Notes: generated by a model not told the origin, from the sequence alone. A stretch of DNA of 16,389 bases from Bacillota bacterium (GCA_021792015.1 JAJYVM010000027.1:1-16389); one strand, 5' to 3'; shown: positions 7,262 through 14,598, counted from the first letter of the stretch. Made by a program: numbers and translations.

Positions 7262-9517
7262 ATGCTCAGCGGCGTCTCGGTGTTCATCGGCGCGCTGCCC
7301 CTTCTCACCTTTGTGCTCGAGCGCGTCGTCATGCACACCGGCATCGCGCCCTGGTACGAGTTCTTCGGGCTCTACCCACCCCTGGCGGTGCCGTGGCTGT
7401 GGATCGTCCTGCGCCTGCCTGGCGAGTCCTGGGTCGAGATGCTCGGATACTTCCTGCTCTGCGCCGTAGGCCTGCAGCTGGCCGTCGGCATCTCCGCGGA
7501 GCAGACCCTCACCGCCATGGGCGCCTTCTACATCCTGCCGATGATCGGCGTCTTCAACCGCAACTGGCGCATGGTCGCCCTATCGGTCGCGCTCGGCATC
7601 GCCTACGACCTGGCGTGGCTGTTTTTGCCCTCCTCCCTTCACGTGCAGCTGGGCAGCAACGCCGACGCGGTCGCCTATGTCTACGGCCTGCTCTATCTCA
7701 TCTTCGGCGGGCTGAACGCGCTGGTCGCCTACGTCCTGCACCAGCGCGAGAAGACGCTGGAGGCCGAGCGCAGCCACGCCCGCGCCCAGGAGCGCCGCTT
7801 CCGGGTGCTGGCCGACAACTCCGCCGACCTGATCGCCCTGCACGAGCCGGACGGCCGCATCAGCTACGCGAGCCCGGCCTGGAAGGCGCTGCTCGACTAC
7901 CCGCCCGAGGAGGTGGAGGGCCAGACCCTCATCGCCTTCTGCCATCCGGAGGACCTGCCGCCCCTGGAGCTGTCCCTCCGCGCGGCCAGCGCCGGCCGTC
8001 CCAGCCGCGTGGTGCACCGCCTGCGCGGCAAGCAGGGCCGCGCCGTCTGGTGCGAGACGCTGATCCGCACCGTGGCCGACGCCGAGGACCACCGGCCGCG
8101 CCTGCAGTCCTCCTCGCGCGACGTGACGGAGCGCAGGGCCTTCGAGGAGCAGTTGGCCCGGCAGGCGGAGACCGACCCCCTGACCGAGCTGCCCAACCGC
8201 ACCTTCATGCTCAAGCAGACCGAGGCCGCCCTGGGCGCGGGCCACCGCCTGGCCGTGATCTTCCTCGACCTCGACAACTTCAAGAACATCAACGACAGCC
8301 TCGGCCACGCCGCGGGCGACCGCGTGCTGATCGCCTTCGCCCAGCGCATCGGCGCCTGCCTGCCGCCGGCGGCGCTGCTGGCGCGCCTCGGCGGCGACGA
8401 GTTCGCGGTGCTGATCGACGGGGAGGGCGAGCGCGGCGCCGACGACGGGACGGCCGACCCCGCGGAGGGCACCGCCCCCGGCGCCGAGGGGCGCATCGCC
8501 GCCGAGGCCGAGACGCTGGCCGACCGGATCGCCGCCGAGCTTGCCAGTCCCTTCGATCTGGGCGGCCGCCACCTCTACCTGACGACCAGCGCCGGCATCG
8601 TGCAGGCCGAGCGCCGGCACGCCTCCGCCGACGACCTGATGCGGGACGCCGACGCGGCCATGTATGCCGCCAAGCGCTCCGGCAAGGCGGGCCACCGCCG
8701 CTTCGACCGGCGGATGGTCGAGGTGGCCGAGGCGCGTCTGCGTGTCGACAGCGACCTGCGCCTGGCCCTCAGCCGCAACGAGTTCGTGCTCTTCTTCCAG
8801 CCGATCGTCGACCTCAGCACCCAGCGGCCCGCGGGCTTCGAGGCCCTGATCCGCTGGCAGCACCCGACCCTCGGCCTGCTCAGCCCCGACCGCTTCATCC
8901 CCATCGCCGAGGAGAACGGGCTGATCGTGCCGATCGACCTCTGGGTGCTGGACGAAGCCTGCCGCCAGGCCTGCGCCTGGGCCGTGCTGCACCCCGCCGA
9001 CCCGCCCGTCTTCGTCAGCGTCAACCTGTCCGCGCAGCAGTTCCGCTCCCCCGGCCTCAGCGACGCCGTGCGCGAGGTGCTGCAAAGCACGGGCGCCAAG
9101 CCCTCGATGCTGCGCCTTGAGATCACCGAGAGCGCCCTGCTGGTCAGCCAGGAGGAGAGCCTGCGGGCCTTTGCCGATCTGCGCCACCTTGGCGTGCGCC
9201 TGGTCATCGACGACTTCGGCACCGGCTACGCCAACCTCAGTTATCTGCAGAAGTTCCGGGTGGACGCGCTGAAGATCGACCGCAGCTTCATCGCTCGACT
9301 GGCCGTCGACCCCGAGGAGACGGCGATCGTGCGCTCGCTGCTGTCGCTGGCCAAGGACCTGAAGATGGACGTGACGGGCGAGGGGATCGAGACGCCGCAG
9401 CAGTGCGAGCACCTGCTGAGCCAGGACTGCACATACGGCCAGGGCTACCTCTTCTCACGGCCGGTGCCGGCCGCGGAGGCCACGGCGTATCTGGCGGGCT
9501 GGCTCAGCCGCACCTAG
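7262..9517 (+). CDS. Membrane PAS-GGDEF-EAL cyclic-di-GMP signalling protein
   Basis: From the ATG at 7262, 751 residues: about six membrane helices (2-155), a short coiled linker (LHQREKTLEAERSHARAQER), a PAS domain (about 179-290, ending RDVTERRAFEEQ), a GGDEF domain with intact GGDEF at 377-381, and an EAL domain. The EAL domain carries EALIRW (527), NLSAQQF, LEITES, DDFGTGYANLSYL, LKIDRSF and GEGIET. Catalytic residues of both cyclase and phosphodiesterase look intact, so it could make or degrade c-di-GMP; the net direction is unknown. The RxxD inhibitory site before GGDEF is absent (PPAALLARLGGDEF). A Gly/Ala/Asp/Glu-rich insertion of roughly 30 residues follows the GGDEF motif. The start is uncertain: the frame is open back to a TTG at 7094, but the 7262 start precedes the first helix and leaves a normal divergent promoter gap. 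No clear ribosome site precedes 7262. Confidence 0.9.
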   Translation: MLSGVSVFIGALPLLTFVLERVVMHTGIAPWYEFFGLYPPLAVPWLWIVLRLPGESWVEMLGYFLLCAVGLQLAVGISAEQTLTAMGAFYILPMIGVFNRNWRMVALSVALGIAYDLAWLFLPSSLHVQLGSNADAVAYVYGLLYLIFGGLNALVAYVLHQREKTLEAERSHARAQERRFRVLADNSADLIALHEPDGRISYASPAWKALLDYPPEEVEGQTLIAFCHPEDLPPLELSLRAASAGRPSRVVHRLRGKQGRAVWCETLIRTVADAEDHRPRLQSSSRDVTERRAFEEQLARQAETDPLTELPNRTFMLKQTEAALGAGHRLAVIFLDLDNFKNINDSLGHAAGDRVLIAFAQRIGACLPPAALLARLGGDEFAVLIDGEGERGADDGTADPAEGTAPGAEGRIAAEAETLADRIAAELASPFDLGGRHLYLTTSAGIVQAERRHASADDLMRDADAAMYAAKRSGKAGHRRFDRRMVEVAEARLRVDSDLRLALSRNEFVLFFQPIVDLSTQRPAGFEALIRWQHPTLGLLSPDRFIPIAEENGLIVPIDLWVLDEACRQACAWAVLHPADPPVFVSVNLSAQQFRSPGLSDAVREVLQSTGAKPSMLRLEITESALLVSQEESLRAFADLRHLGVRLVIDDFGTGYANLSYLQKFRVDALKIDRSFIARLAVDPEETAIVRSLLSLAKDLKMDVTGEGIETPQQCEHLLSQDCTYGQGYLFSRPVPAAEATAYLAGWLSRT

Positions 9518-9552
9518 ACAGGCGAAGGGGCCCCCGAAGCGCGATTGGAAAG

Positions 9553-9577
9553 GGGGCGGCGCAATGTGCGCCGCCCC
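9553..9577. terminator. Perfect 11-bp hairpin between convergent GGDEF-EAL gene and korB
   Basis: GGGGCGGCGCA (9553-9563) and TGCGCCGCCCC (9567-9577) are exact inverted repeats around an ATG loop. The hairpin lies in the 71-bp gap between two converging stops. On the minus strand it is followed by CTTTCC, a short pyrimidine tract, so it looks best as the korAB terminator and may also serve the plus-strand gene. Confidence 0.7.
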
Positions 9578-9588
9578 TGCCAAATCCG

Positions 9589-10521
9589 CTAGCGGAGGGC
9601 GTCCAGGAGCGGGTCGACGTCTCGGTCGGCAAAGTCCGTGTCGACCAGCGCCTCTTGGCCGTAGCGCGGGTTGCGATCCGCCAAGGCATCCTCGTACGTC
9701 GGCAGGTCGACCTCGTAGTAGACGCCGACGGGGATCTTCTCGCCCCACTCGTACGACTTGGCGATGGCCTGGACCTTCTTGGCCACGACCTCGTCGGCAT
9801 CCGCCGGGTCCTTGACCTTGCCGTCGTAGCCCGTCTCGGCCAGCCGGTACAGGCGCGGGCCGCCGGCCTGCGTGTGGTTGTACCACTCGGCCGTGTAGAG
9901 GTCGTTGTAGGTGGGGCAGGTCTGCAGCACGTCGATGAACGAGCTGCCGCGATGCCGCACCCCGGCCGCGATCAGCCCGGCGAGGCCACGGGGATCGAGG
10001 GCGAAGCCGCGGGCGACGAAGGTGTACCCGGAGCTCACGGCCAGGGCCAGGGGGTTGATGCCGTCCTGGATGGCCGCCTCCGGCATCGACTTCGTCCGCA
10101 GGCCCTTCTTCAGCGTCGGCGAGCCCTGGCCCTTGGTGAGGCCGTAGACCGAGTTGTTGAAGACGATGTACGTGATGTCGACGTTGCGCCGGCCGGAGTT
10201 GACGAAGTAGCCGGAGCCGATGCCGTATCCGTCGCCGTCGCCGCCCACCGCCAGGACCGTCAGATCCTTGTTGCTCAGCTTGGCGCCTGTCGCCACGGGC
10301 AGCACGCGGCCGTGCAGGGTGTGGTAGCCGTAGGCGTGGATGTAGTGCGGCGTCTTGCCCGAGCAGCCGATGCCGGAAAACACGGCGACCCTGTGCGGCG
10401 GCAGCTTGAGCTCCGCCAGCGCCATCTGGATGGCGTTGACGATGCCGAAGTCGCCGCAGCCCGGACACCAGTTGATATGGACGTCGCTCTTATAGTCGCG
10501 GGGCGTCAGGACCGTGGCCAT
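9589..10521 (-). CDS. korB: 2-oxoacid:ferredoxin oxidoreductase beta subunit
   Basis: Thiamine-diphosphate subunit of a two-subunit 2-oxoacid:ferredoxin oxidoreductase, which decarboxylates 2-oxoglutarate or another 2-oxoacid to the acyl-CoA and reduces ferredoxin. Start chosen at ATG 10521 because GGGGAGG lies 9 nt upstream; this gives 310 residues, and a TTG at 10539 would fall on that ribosome site. Visible features: NWCPGCGDFG (C19, C22), SGIGCSGK (C53) and QTCPTYND (C202), the four likely [4Fe-4S] ligands of this class; and the thiamine-diphosphate/Mg motif GGDGDGYGIG (93-102) with downstream NNSVYGLTKGQ. It follows korA by 60 bp in the same direction. The substrate is not fixed by sequence; KorB is the usual name for this size and motif set, also found in actinobacterial and Sulfolobus-type enzymes. 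Confidence 0.92.
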   Translation of the reverse strand: MATVLTPRDYKSDVHINWCPGCGDFGIVNAIQMALAELKLPPHRVAVFSGIGCSGKTPHYIHAYGYHTLHGRVLPVATGAKLSNKDLTVLAVGGDGDGYGIGSGYFVNSGRRNVDITYIVFNNSVYGLTKGQGSPTLKKGLRTKSMPEAAIQDGINPLALAVSSGYTFVARGFALDPRGLAGLIAAGVRHRGSSFIDVLQTCPTYNDLYTAEWYNHTQAGGPRLYRLAETGYDGKVKDPADADEVVAKKVQAIAKSYEWGEKIPVGVYYEVDLPTYEDALADRNPRYGQEALVDTDFADRDVDPLLDALR

Positions 10522-10581
10522 CTGCGGAAGCCTCCCCAAAGCGATCGATGGCGGCAGCGCCCGATCCCGAGCGGCCGGATC

Positions 10582-12444
10582 CTACCCGAGCCTGTGCGAG
10601 ACCATCAGGCGTCCGGGGCCCTCGGCGATCACGTGGCGCAGGCCGTCCAGCAGCTCCTCCTCGGAGAAGGGGCGGCCGTCGTACTTGACGATGCTCTGGT
10701 CCAGGGCGATACCGGTCTGCTCGCGGATCAGCAACCCGAGCTGGCCGGTGTAGTTGCACTCGACCAGCACCGTCTTCTTGGCGGCGCGCAGGATCGCGGC
10801 GACCGCGTCCGCCGGGAAGGGCCGCATGATGCGCACCTGCAGGAAGTTGGCCTTCACCTTGTCCTCGCGGGCCAGGATCTCCAGGGCATCGAGGATGGGG
10901 CCCTTGGTCGAGCCCCAGCCGACGATCGTGATGTCTGCGTTCTTGGGTCCGTGCAGGGTCAGGAAGCGGTCGGCCGGGATCTCGCGCAGGGCGAGGTCCA
11001 GCTTGCCCATGCGCTTCTCCTGCATGCGGATCCGGTTCTCGGCGTCCTCCGTGATGTGGCCGCGGGGGTCGTGCTCGTCCGTCGTGCTCCAGTAAATGCC
11101 GCCGGCCTGGCCGGGCACGGAGCGCGGCGTCACGTTACCCTCGCTGAAGTCGTAGCGCAGGTAGTCCTCTTTGGCGTTGCCGTTTGCGCTTTCGTGGAAG
11201 CGCGCCCCCCGGTCGATGGGCGGCAGGCGGTCGAGGCCCAGGTCATCGGTCGTGACGTAGGTGGTGCCGAGCGCCTTGTCGACGAGAACCAGCACCGGCA
11301 TCTGGTAGCGATCCGCCCAGTTGAAGGCCTCGTAGGCGTCGCGGACGATCTCGTGCACGTCGCCCGGTGCGACCAGCAGGTGCGGGAACTCGCCGTGGCC
11401 CGGTTGCAGCGCGAAGCGCAGATCCGCCTGCTCCTGCCGCGTCGGCAGACCGGTGCTGGGCCCGCCGCGCGACCAGAGAACCAGCACCGGTCCGGCGGCC
11501 TCGGTCATGGCCGCGAAGCCCAAGCCCTCCACCATCAGCGACAGGCCGGGGCCTGAGGTGGAGGTGCTGCTGCGCACACCGGCGTGGGCGGCGCCGACGG
11601 CCATGTTGATGGCCGAGATCTCATCCTCGGTCTGGACGACGACCAGACCCTGGTCGCGCTGGTGCGCCTCGAGGTAGACGTTCTCGTCGGTGGCGGGGCT
11701 GATGGGGTAGTAGGACTGAAAGCCGAGGCCGGCCTTGAGCTTGCCGATGGCGGCCGCCTGGGGGCCGCGGATGAAGAGCGGCGCCCGCCCCTTGGGGGGC
11801 GCCACGCGCGGCAGCCGAAACGCGAAGCCGTCGGCGAAGCGCTCGCGCACGTATTCATAGCCGAGGGCGGCGGCCTTGGCGTTCAGCTCGCCCAGGTCGG
11901 CGCGGCGGCCACCGAACTCCGCACGCAGGGAGTCCTGGTAGCGGGGAAGGTCGAAGTCCATCAGCGCCAGGGAGGCACCGACGGCGACGACGTTGGTCAT
12001 CACCTTGAGACGGGCGGCCTGACCTTCGCGGCTGCTGCCCTTGAGTGCCTGCTCCAGGAGTTCCAGGTACGGAACCGGGCAGAGCAGCACGTCATCGCCG
12101 TGCTCGCCCGGATCGTCGTTGCCGTCGAACACGACGGCGCCGCCCGGCACGACCTCCTGCACGTGGCCCTTGAAGCCGGGGAAGGCGGCGTGACGCTCGC
12201 CGACGAGCGTCTCGTCGTCCAGGGCAACGAGCACATGCACGCGCTCGGACACGTTGCGGCGGCCGTCCTGACCGACGCGCACCCGGTAGTAGCTGTGCTC
12301 GCCCATGATATTGCTGTGGTACTCGATGTTTGCGATCACGCGGTAGCCGGCGCGGGTTGCCGCCTTCGCGAAGCCCTCCGCGGCGGCGTTGATGCCGCCA
12401 CCCTGCGGCCCGCCGATCAGCCAGGTCAGATCATCGTGACCCAA
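10582..12444 (-). CDS. korA: 2-oxoacid:ferredoxin oxidoreductase alpha subunit (gamma-alpha fusion)
   Basis: The N-terminal gamma-type domain (about 1-190) begins LTWLIGGPQGGGI, followed by an alpha domain with the CoA/2-oxoacid motif YPISPATDE (246-254), QTEDEISAINMAVGAAHAG, TSTSGPGLSLM, and a C-terminal transketolase-like domain (GWGSTKGPILDAL, RPFPADAV). This fused layout is the two-subunit 'Sulfolobus-type' or KorA architecture, with no separate gamma or ferredoxin-like delta subunit, and none is encoded nearby. Start chosen as TTG at 12444: the GGGAGG at 12455-12460 is 10 nt upstream, the protein then opens GHDDLTWLIGG as in relatives, and the other in-frame TTG (12462) lies directly against that site. 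Length 620 residues, typical. Likely works with KorB as an alternative or replacement for the NAD-linked oxoglutarate dehydrogenase, feeding ferredoxin; the substrate range is inferred. Confidence 0.92.
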   Translation of the reverse strand: MGHDDLTWLIGGPQGGGINAAAEGFAKAATRAGYRVIANIEYHSNIMGEHSYYRVRVGQDGRRNVSERVHVLVALDDETLVGERHAAFPGFKGHVQEVVPGGAVVFDGNDDPGEHGDDVLLCPVPYLELLEQALKGSSREGQAARLKVMTNVVAVGASLALMDFDLPRYQDSLRAEFGGRRADLGELNAKAAALGYEYVRERFADGFAFRLPRVAPPKGRAPLFIRGPQAAAIGKLKAGLGFQSYYPISPATDENVYLEAHQRDQGLVVVQTEDEISAINMAVGAAHAGVRSSTSTSGPGLSLMVEGLGFAAMTEAAGPVLVLWSRGGPSTGLPTRQEQADLRFALQPGHGEFPHLLVAPGDVHEIVRDAYEAFNWADRYQMPVLVLVDKALGTTYVTTDDLGLDRLPPIDRGARFHESANGNAKEDYLRYDFSEGNVTPRSVPGQAGGIYWSTTDEHDPRGHITEDAENRIRMQEKRMGKLDLALREIPADRFLTLHGPKNADITIVGWGSTKGPILDALEILAREDKVKANFLQVRIMRPFPADAVAAILRAAKKTVLVECNYTGQLGLLIREQTGIALDQSIVKYDGRPFSEEELLDGLRHVIAEGPGRLMVSHRLG

Positions 12445-12454
12445 CGAGCGCTCG

Positions 12455-12460
12455 CCTCCC
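12455..12460 (-). promoter_or_regulatory. Ribosome binding site selecting the TTG start of korA
   Basis: GGGAGG on the minus strand, with a 10-nt spacer to the TTG at 12444-12442. It argues against the longer TTG start at 12462, which abuts the site itself. Confidence 0.65.
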
Positions 12461-12483
12461 AATATGCATCGCGGCCCGGGTCC

Positions 12484-12508
12484 TCATGACCAAGCGCGCC
12501 GATCATGA
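12484..12508. promoter_or_regulatory. Dyad element with two TCATGA boxes in the korA leader
   Basis: TCATGA at 12484-12489 and again at 12503-12508 (each self-complementary) are 19 bp apart, with flanks extending the inverted symmetry to 7 of 8 bases per arm. It lies between the probable korA promoter and its ribosome site, where a repressor or activator could act. No regulator gene is nearby and the binding protein is unknown. Confidence 0.35.
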
Positions 12509-12522
12509 AACCCGCTTATAGC

Positions 12523-12550
12523 ATCCTAGCGCGTTGCGCGCGCGTAGCAA
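12523..12550 (-). promoter_or_regulatory. Possible promoter of korAB
   Basis: On the minus strand TTGCTA (12550-12545) and TAGGAT (12528-12523) are 16 bp apart and match the -35 and -10 consensus at 4 of 6 positions each. A TATAAG (12520-12515) is a better -10 alone but lacks a -35 partner at normal spacing. The 164-bp gap upstream of korA makes an independent promoter likely, but the exact one is uncertain. Confidence 0.3.
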
Positions 12551-12551
12551 A

Positions 12552-12564
12552 GCGCCGGGGGCGC
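12552..12564 (-). terminator. Weak hairpin after the M20 peptidase gene
   Basis: On the minus strand GCGCC and GGCGC pair around a CCC loop, followed by TTTGC. The stem is only 5 bp and the T-run only three, so termination would be partial at best. It sits 45 bp after the M20 stop and immediately before the proposed korA -35 box. Confidence 0.3.
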
Positions 12565-12608
12565 CGTCTGTAAAAACGGTTGCGGCGGCGGCGCGACCCA
12601 TCGCGTTG

Positions 12609-13790
12609 CTAGCGCGCGAAGGCGAAGATCGCGTCGACGATCATGGCGGTGGCGAGGTTCACCTCAGCCAGATCGACCCACTCGACGGCGGCGTGGGCCT
12701 GGGCGATGTCGCCCGGACCAAAGATCACGGTCGGGACGCCGTAGAGGGCGATGTGGCTCGCGTCGGTCCCGTAGGGGACGCCGATGATGGAGGAGGCCGG
12801 CCGGTGACGGCGCGCGCCCGCCAGCACGGCCTGGGCGAGCGGGCCGTCGGGATCGGCACCCACGGGCCCGCCGCTGATGGAGGCGTCGGTGATCTCGGCG
12901 CGGATGCCATCGGGCAGCGGCATTGCGGCCAGCAGCGCGCGCAGCTCAGCGAGGGCCGATTCCGGGGTCTCGCCCGGGACGAGGCGGCGGTCGAAGCCCA
13001 CCGTGCAGCGCTCGGGGATCGTGTTGGGCCCGGCGCCGCCCGCGATCTGCGTGAAGGCCAGGGTGGGCGCCCCCACCAGCGGATGCGCCCTGGTCTGCAG
13101 TTGCGGGGTGAGCGCGGCCTGCAGCGCCGGCAGGATCGCGGCCACGGCGTCGATGGCGTTCCGGCCCTCCGCCGGAGCCGACGAGTGCGCGGCACGCCCG
13201 TGGACGACGAGCTCGGAGCGCAGCACGCCCTTGTGCGCCACGACCACGTCAAGGCGCGTGGGCTCGCCGACGATCGCGCCATCCGCGCGCAGGCCGTCCT
13301 TCATCAGGGCCCGGATGCCGATTCCAGAGAACTCCTCGCCGGAGGTGGCCGCGAACGTCACGGTGACGGGCGGCGTGACCCCGGACTGGCGCAGCGCGCG
13401 CACGGCGCCGAGGAACGCCACGACGGACGCCTTGTCGTCGCATGCCCCGCGGCCATACATGCGCCCGCCCGCGACCCGGGCCGAGAACGGCTCCGTCATG
13501 CCCTCGACCTGGACCGTGTCCGTGTGCGCCTCCAGCAGCAGGGTGCGGGGACCTGTGCCCGGCTGGCTCGCCACGGCGCTGGTGCGGCCGGGTGCCGGCT
13601 CGTCCAGGCGCGGCTGCAGACCGAGCGCCTCCAGCTCCGCGGCGATCCGGCGCGCCATCGCGGCCTCGCCGCTGCCGCCCGGCCACGTCTCCGGGTTGAT
13701 GCTCTCGATCCTGACGAGCTCGCCGAGGAACGCCGACTGCCAGGCGGGGTCGATGGCACGCAGGGCCGCGTCGCGATCAGTGCTGTCCAT
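12609..13790 (-). CDS. M20 family metallopeptidase/deacylase (ArgE/DapE-like)
   Basis: 393 residues from the ATG at 13790, which has GGAGG 7 nt upstream (13802-13798). The frame is open back to 13901, but that upstream stretch has no family similarity and overlaps the racemase. Two-zinc M20 motifs are present: EAHTDTV (H89, D91), GRGACDDK (bridging D118), TSGEE (catalytic E152, metal E153), GEPT (175-178), a dimerisation lid with GRAAHSSAPAEG, and a C-terminal GTDASHIALYGVPTVIFGPG and QAHAAVEWV that supply the remaining ligand. Such enzymes remove N-acyl groups from amino acids or dipeptides in the cytoplasm (acetylornithine, succinyl-diaminopimelate and related substrates). No arginine or lysine pathway gene is adjacent, so the substrate is open; coupling to an amino-acid racemase suggests a role in using or recycling amino-acid derivatives (inference). 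Its start region belongs to an 82-bp tandem duplication. Confidence 0.88.
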   Translation of the reverse strand: MDSTDRDAALRAIDPAWQSAFLGELVRIESINPETWPGGSGEAAMARRIAAELEALGLQPRLDEPAPGRTSAVASQPGTGPRTLLLEAHTDTVQVEGMTEPFSARVAGGRMYGRGACDDKASVVAFLGAVRALRQSGVTPPVTVTFAATSGEEFSGIGIRALMKDGLRADGAIVGEPTRLDVVVAHKGVLRSELVVHGRAAHSSAPAEGRNAIDAVAAILPALQAALTPQLQTRAHPLVGAPTLAFTQIAGGAGPNTIPERCTVGFDRRLVPGETPESALAELRALLAAMPLPDGIRAEITDASISGGPVGADPDGPLAQAVLAGARRHRPASSIIGVPYGTDASHIALYGVPTVIFGPGDIAQAHAAVEWVDLAEVNLATAMIVDAIFAFAR

Positions 13791-13922
13791 CCATCTGCCT
13801 CCGTAAGGCCACGACGCACGCACGGGCCAGCGCGTCGTCGCGAAGCGTCTCGTCGCGATCAGTGCTGGGCATCGATCTGTTTGCGTAGGGCGGCCACGCA
13901 CGCCCGAGCGAGGGCGTCGGTG
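13759..13922 (-). repeat. 82-bp tandem duplication across the racemase/M20 junction
   Basis: Bases 13759-13840 and 13841-13922 align without gaps at an offset of 82. By hand count 62 of 82 positions match, including an exact 17-bp core (13769-13785 = 13851-13867, cgtcgcgatcagtgctg). Each unit holds, on the minus strand, a racemase-like C-terminus ending in TGA, overlapped by an M20-like ATG start. Since 82 leaves remainder 1 on division by 3, the reading frames shift between copies. Confidence 0.8.
13777..13872 (-). CDS. 31-residue chimeric micro-ORF (M20-like start, racemase-like tail)
   Basis: Starts with ATG at 13872, inside the last codons of the racemase, and stops with TGA at 13779-13777, inside the first codons of the M20 gene. 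Its first 11 residues MPSTDRDETLR match the M20 N-terminus MDSTDRDAALR (8 of 11). Its last 19, DALARACVVALRRQMDGQH, match the racemase tail DALARACVAALRKQIDAQH (15 of 19). Both overlaps are exactly 14 nt (ATG through TGA). No GGAGG precedes its ATG (the equivalent place reads GCAAA), so translation would rely on ribosomes finishing the racemase. It may be an expressed peptide, a coupling device for M20, or only a scar. Many codon differences between the two tails are synonymous, which hints that the copy was once part of a selected coding sequence. I have no evidence of function. Confidence 0.45.
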   Translation of the reverse strand: MPSTDRDETLRDDALARACVVALRRQMDGQH

Positions 13923-14560
13923 GCGTCGATGACGGGTACGGACGCATCCCCGTCCGCCAGGGCCAGGGGAAGCTCGGTGCAGCCCAGCAGGACGGCGCGG
14001 GCACCGAGGCCGACGAGCCGCGCCGCCGCGGCCTGGGCCAGCCTGCGCGTGCCGTCGCCGAGATCGCCGCCCTTCACGCGGGCGATGACCGCATCGACCT
14101 GGGGCTGGCCGTCGGGATCAGTGAGGACCGCGAGGCCCTCCAGCTCCCGCTGGTACATTCCGGAGGCGACGGTTGGACCGGAGCCGAGCAGGCCGATCGT
14201 GCCGGCGCCGCTTGCCCGGGCGGCCGCCGCTCCCTCGTGGATGAGGTGAAGCCACGGAACCGAGATGCTGGCGGCGGCCTCCGCGTAAAAGAGGTGCGCC
14301 GTGTTGCAGGGCATCGCCAGGAGCGTGGCGCCCTGCGTCACGAGCCGCTGGGCCATGGCGTGGAGGTAGGCGGCCGGCGAGGCGCCATGCCCCTCCGCCG
14401 CGGCGACGCGCATGGGCACGCCGGGGTCGTTGTCCGCGATCACACGAAAGTTGGCTGCGTCCGTGGGCGCGGCCGTTGCGCGAAGGACCTTCCACTGGAA
14501 GTCGATGCAGGCGGCCGGACCCATGCCGCCCAGCACGCCGAGCGCGACCACCGCCGTCAC
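13859..14560 (-). CDS. Aspartate/glutamate-family amino-acid racemase
   Basis: 233 residues from GTG at 14560; a GTG at 14551 is nearly as good, and the frame is open to a GTG at 14626 that overlaps the preceding gene's stop (TAGTG). I preferred 14560 because the family opens at LGVLGGMGP and a GAGG lies just upstream. Cofactor-independent two-cysteine racemase motifs are present: GGMGP (11-15), MPCNTAH with C85, and LGCTELPL with C194; GLLGSGPTVASGMY is the usual mid-protein phosphate/loop segment. The role would be interconversion of L- and D-aspartate or a related amino acid in the cytoplasm. True glutamate racemase MurI has slightly different cysteine contexts, so the aspartate/broad racemase branch is likelier. 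The gene is chained to a micro-ORF and the M20 gene by 14-nt overlaps, so these are probably one translation unit. Confidence 0.87.
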   Translation of the reverse strand: MTAVVALGVLGGMGPAACIDFQWKVLRATAAPTDAANFRVIADNDPGVPMRVAAAEGHGASPAAYLHAMAQRLVTQGATLLAMPCNTAHLFYAEAAASISVPWLHLIHEGAAAARASGAGTIGLLGSGPTVASGMYQRELEGLAVLTDPDGQPQVDAVIARVKGGDLGDGTRRLAQAAAARLVGLGARAVLLGCTELPLALADGDASVPVIDATDALARACVAALRKQIDAQH

Positions 14561-14598
14561 CTGCCCTCGTCCAGATCGGCGCTGCTGGTCTTGGTCAG

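Noticed and set aside
7078..9120. Long frames in other phases of the GGDEF-EAL gene (680 codons plus strand; 610 codons minus strand at 7580-9412)
   Set aside because: The frame with six membrane helices, PAS, GGDEF and EAL motifs is clearly the coding one.
9403..11556. A 717-codon plus-strand frame across korB and part of korA
   Set aside because: Antisense to two genes with clear iron-sulphur and thiamine motifs; its translation is low-information Val/Arg/Gly/His-rich sequence.
12609..13901. Longer version of the M20 protein with 37 extra N-terminal residues
   Set aside because: The extension overlaps the racemase and micro-ORF, has no family similarity, and the ATG at 13790 has a good GGAGG site.
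12534..14249. A 571-codon plus-strand frame across the M20 and racemase genes
   Set aside because: Shadow of two motif-bearing genes on the other strand.
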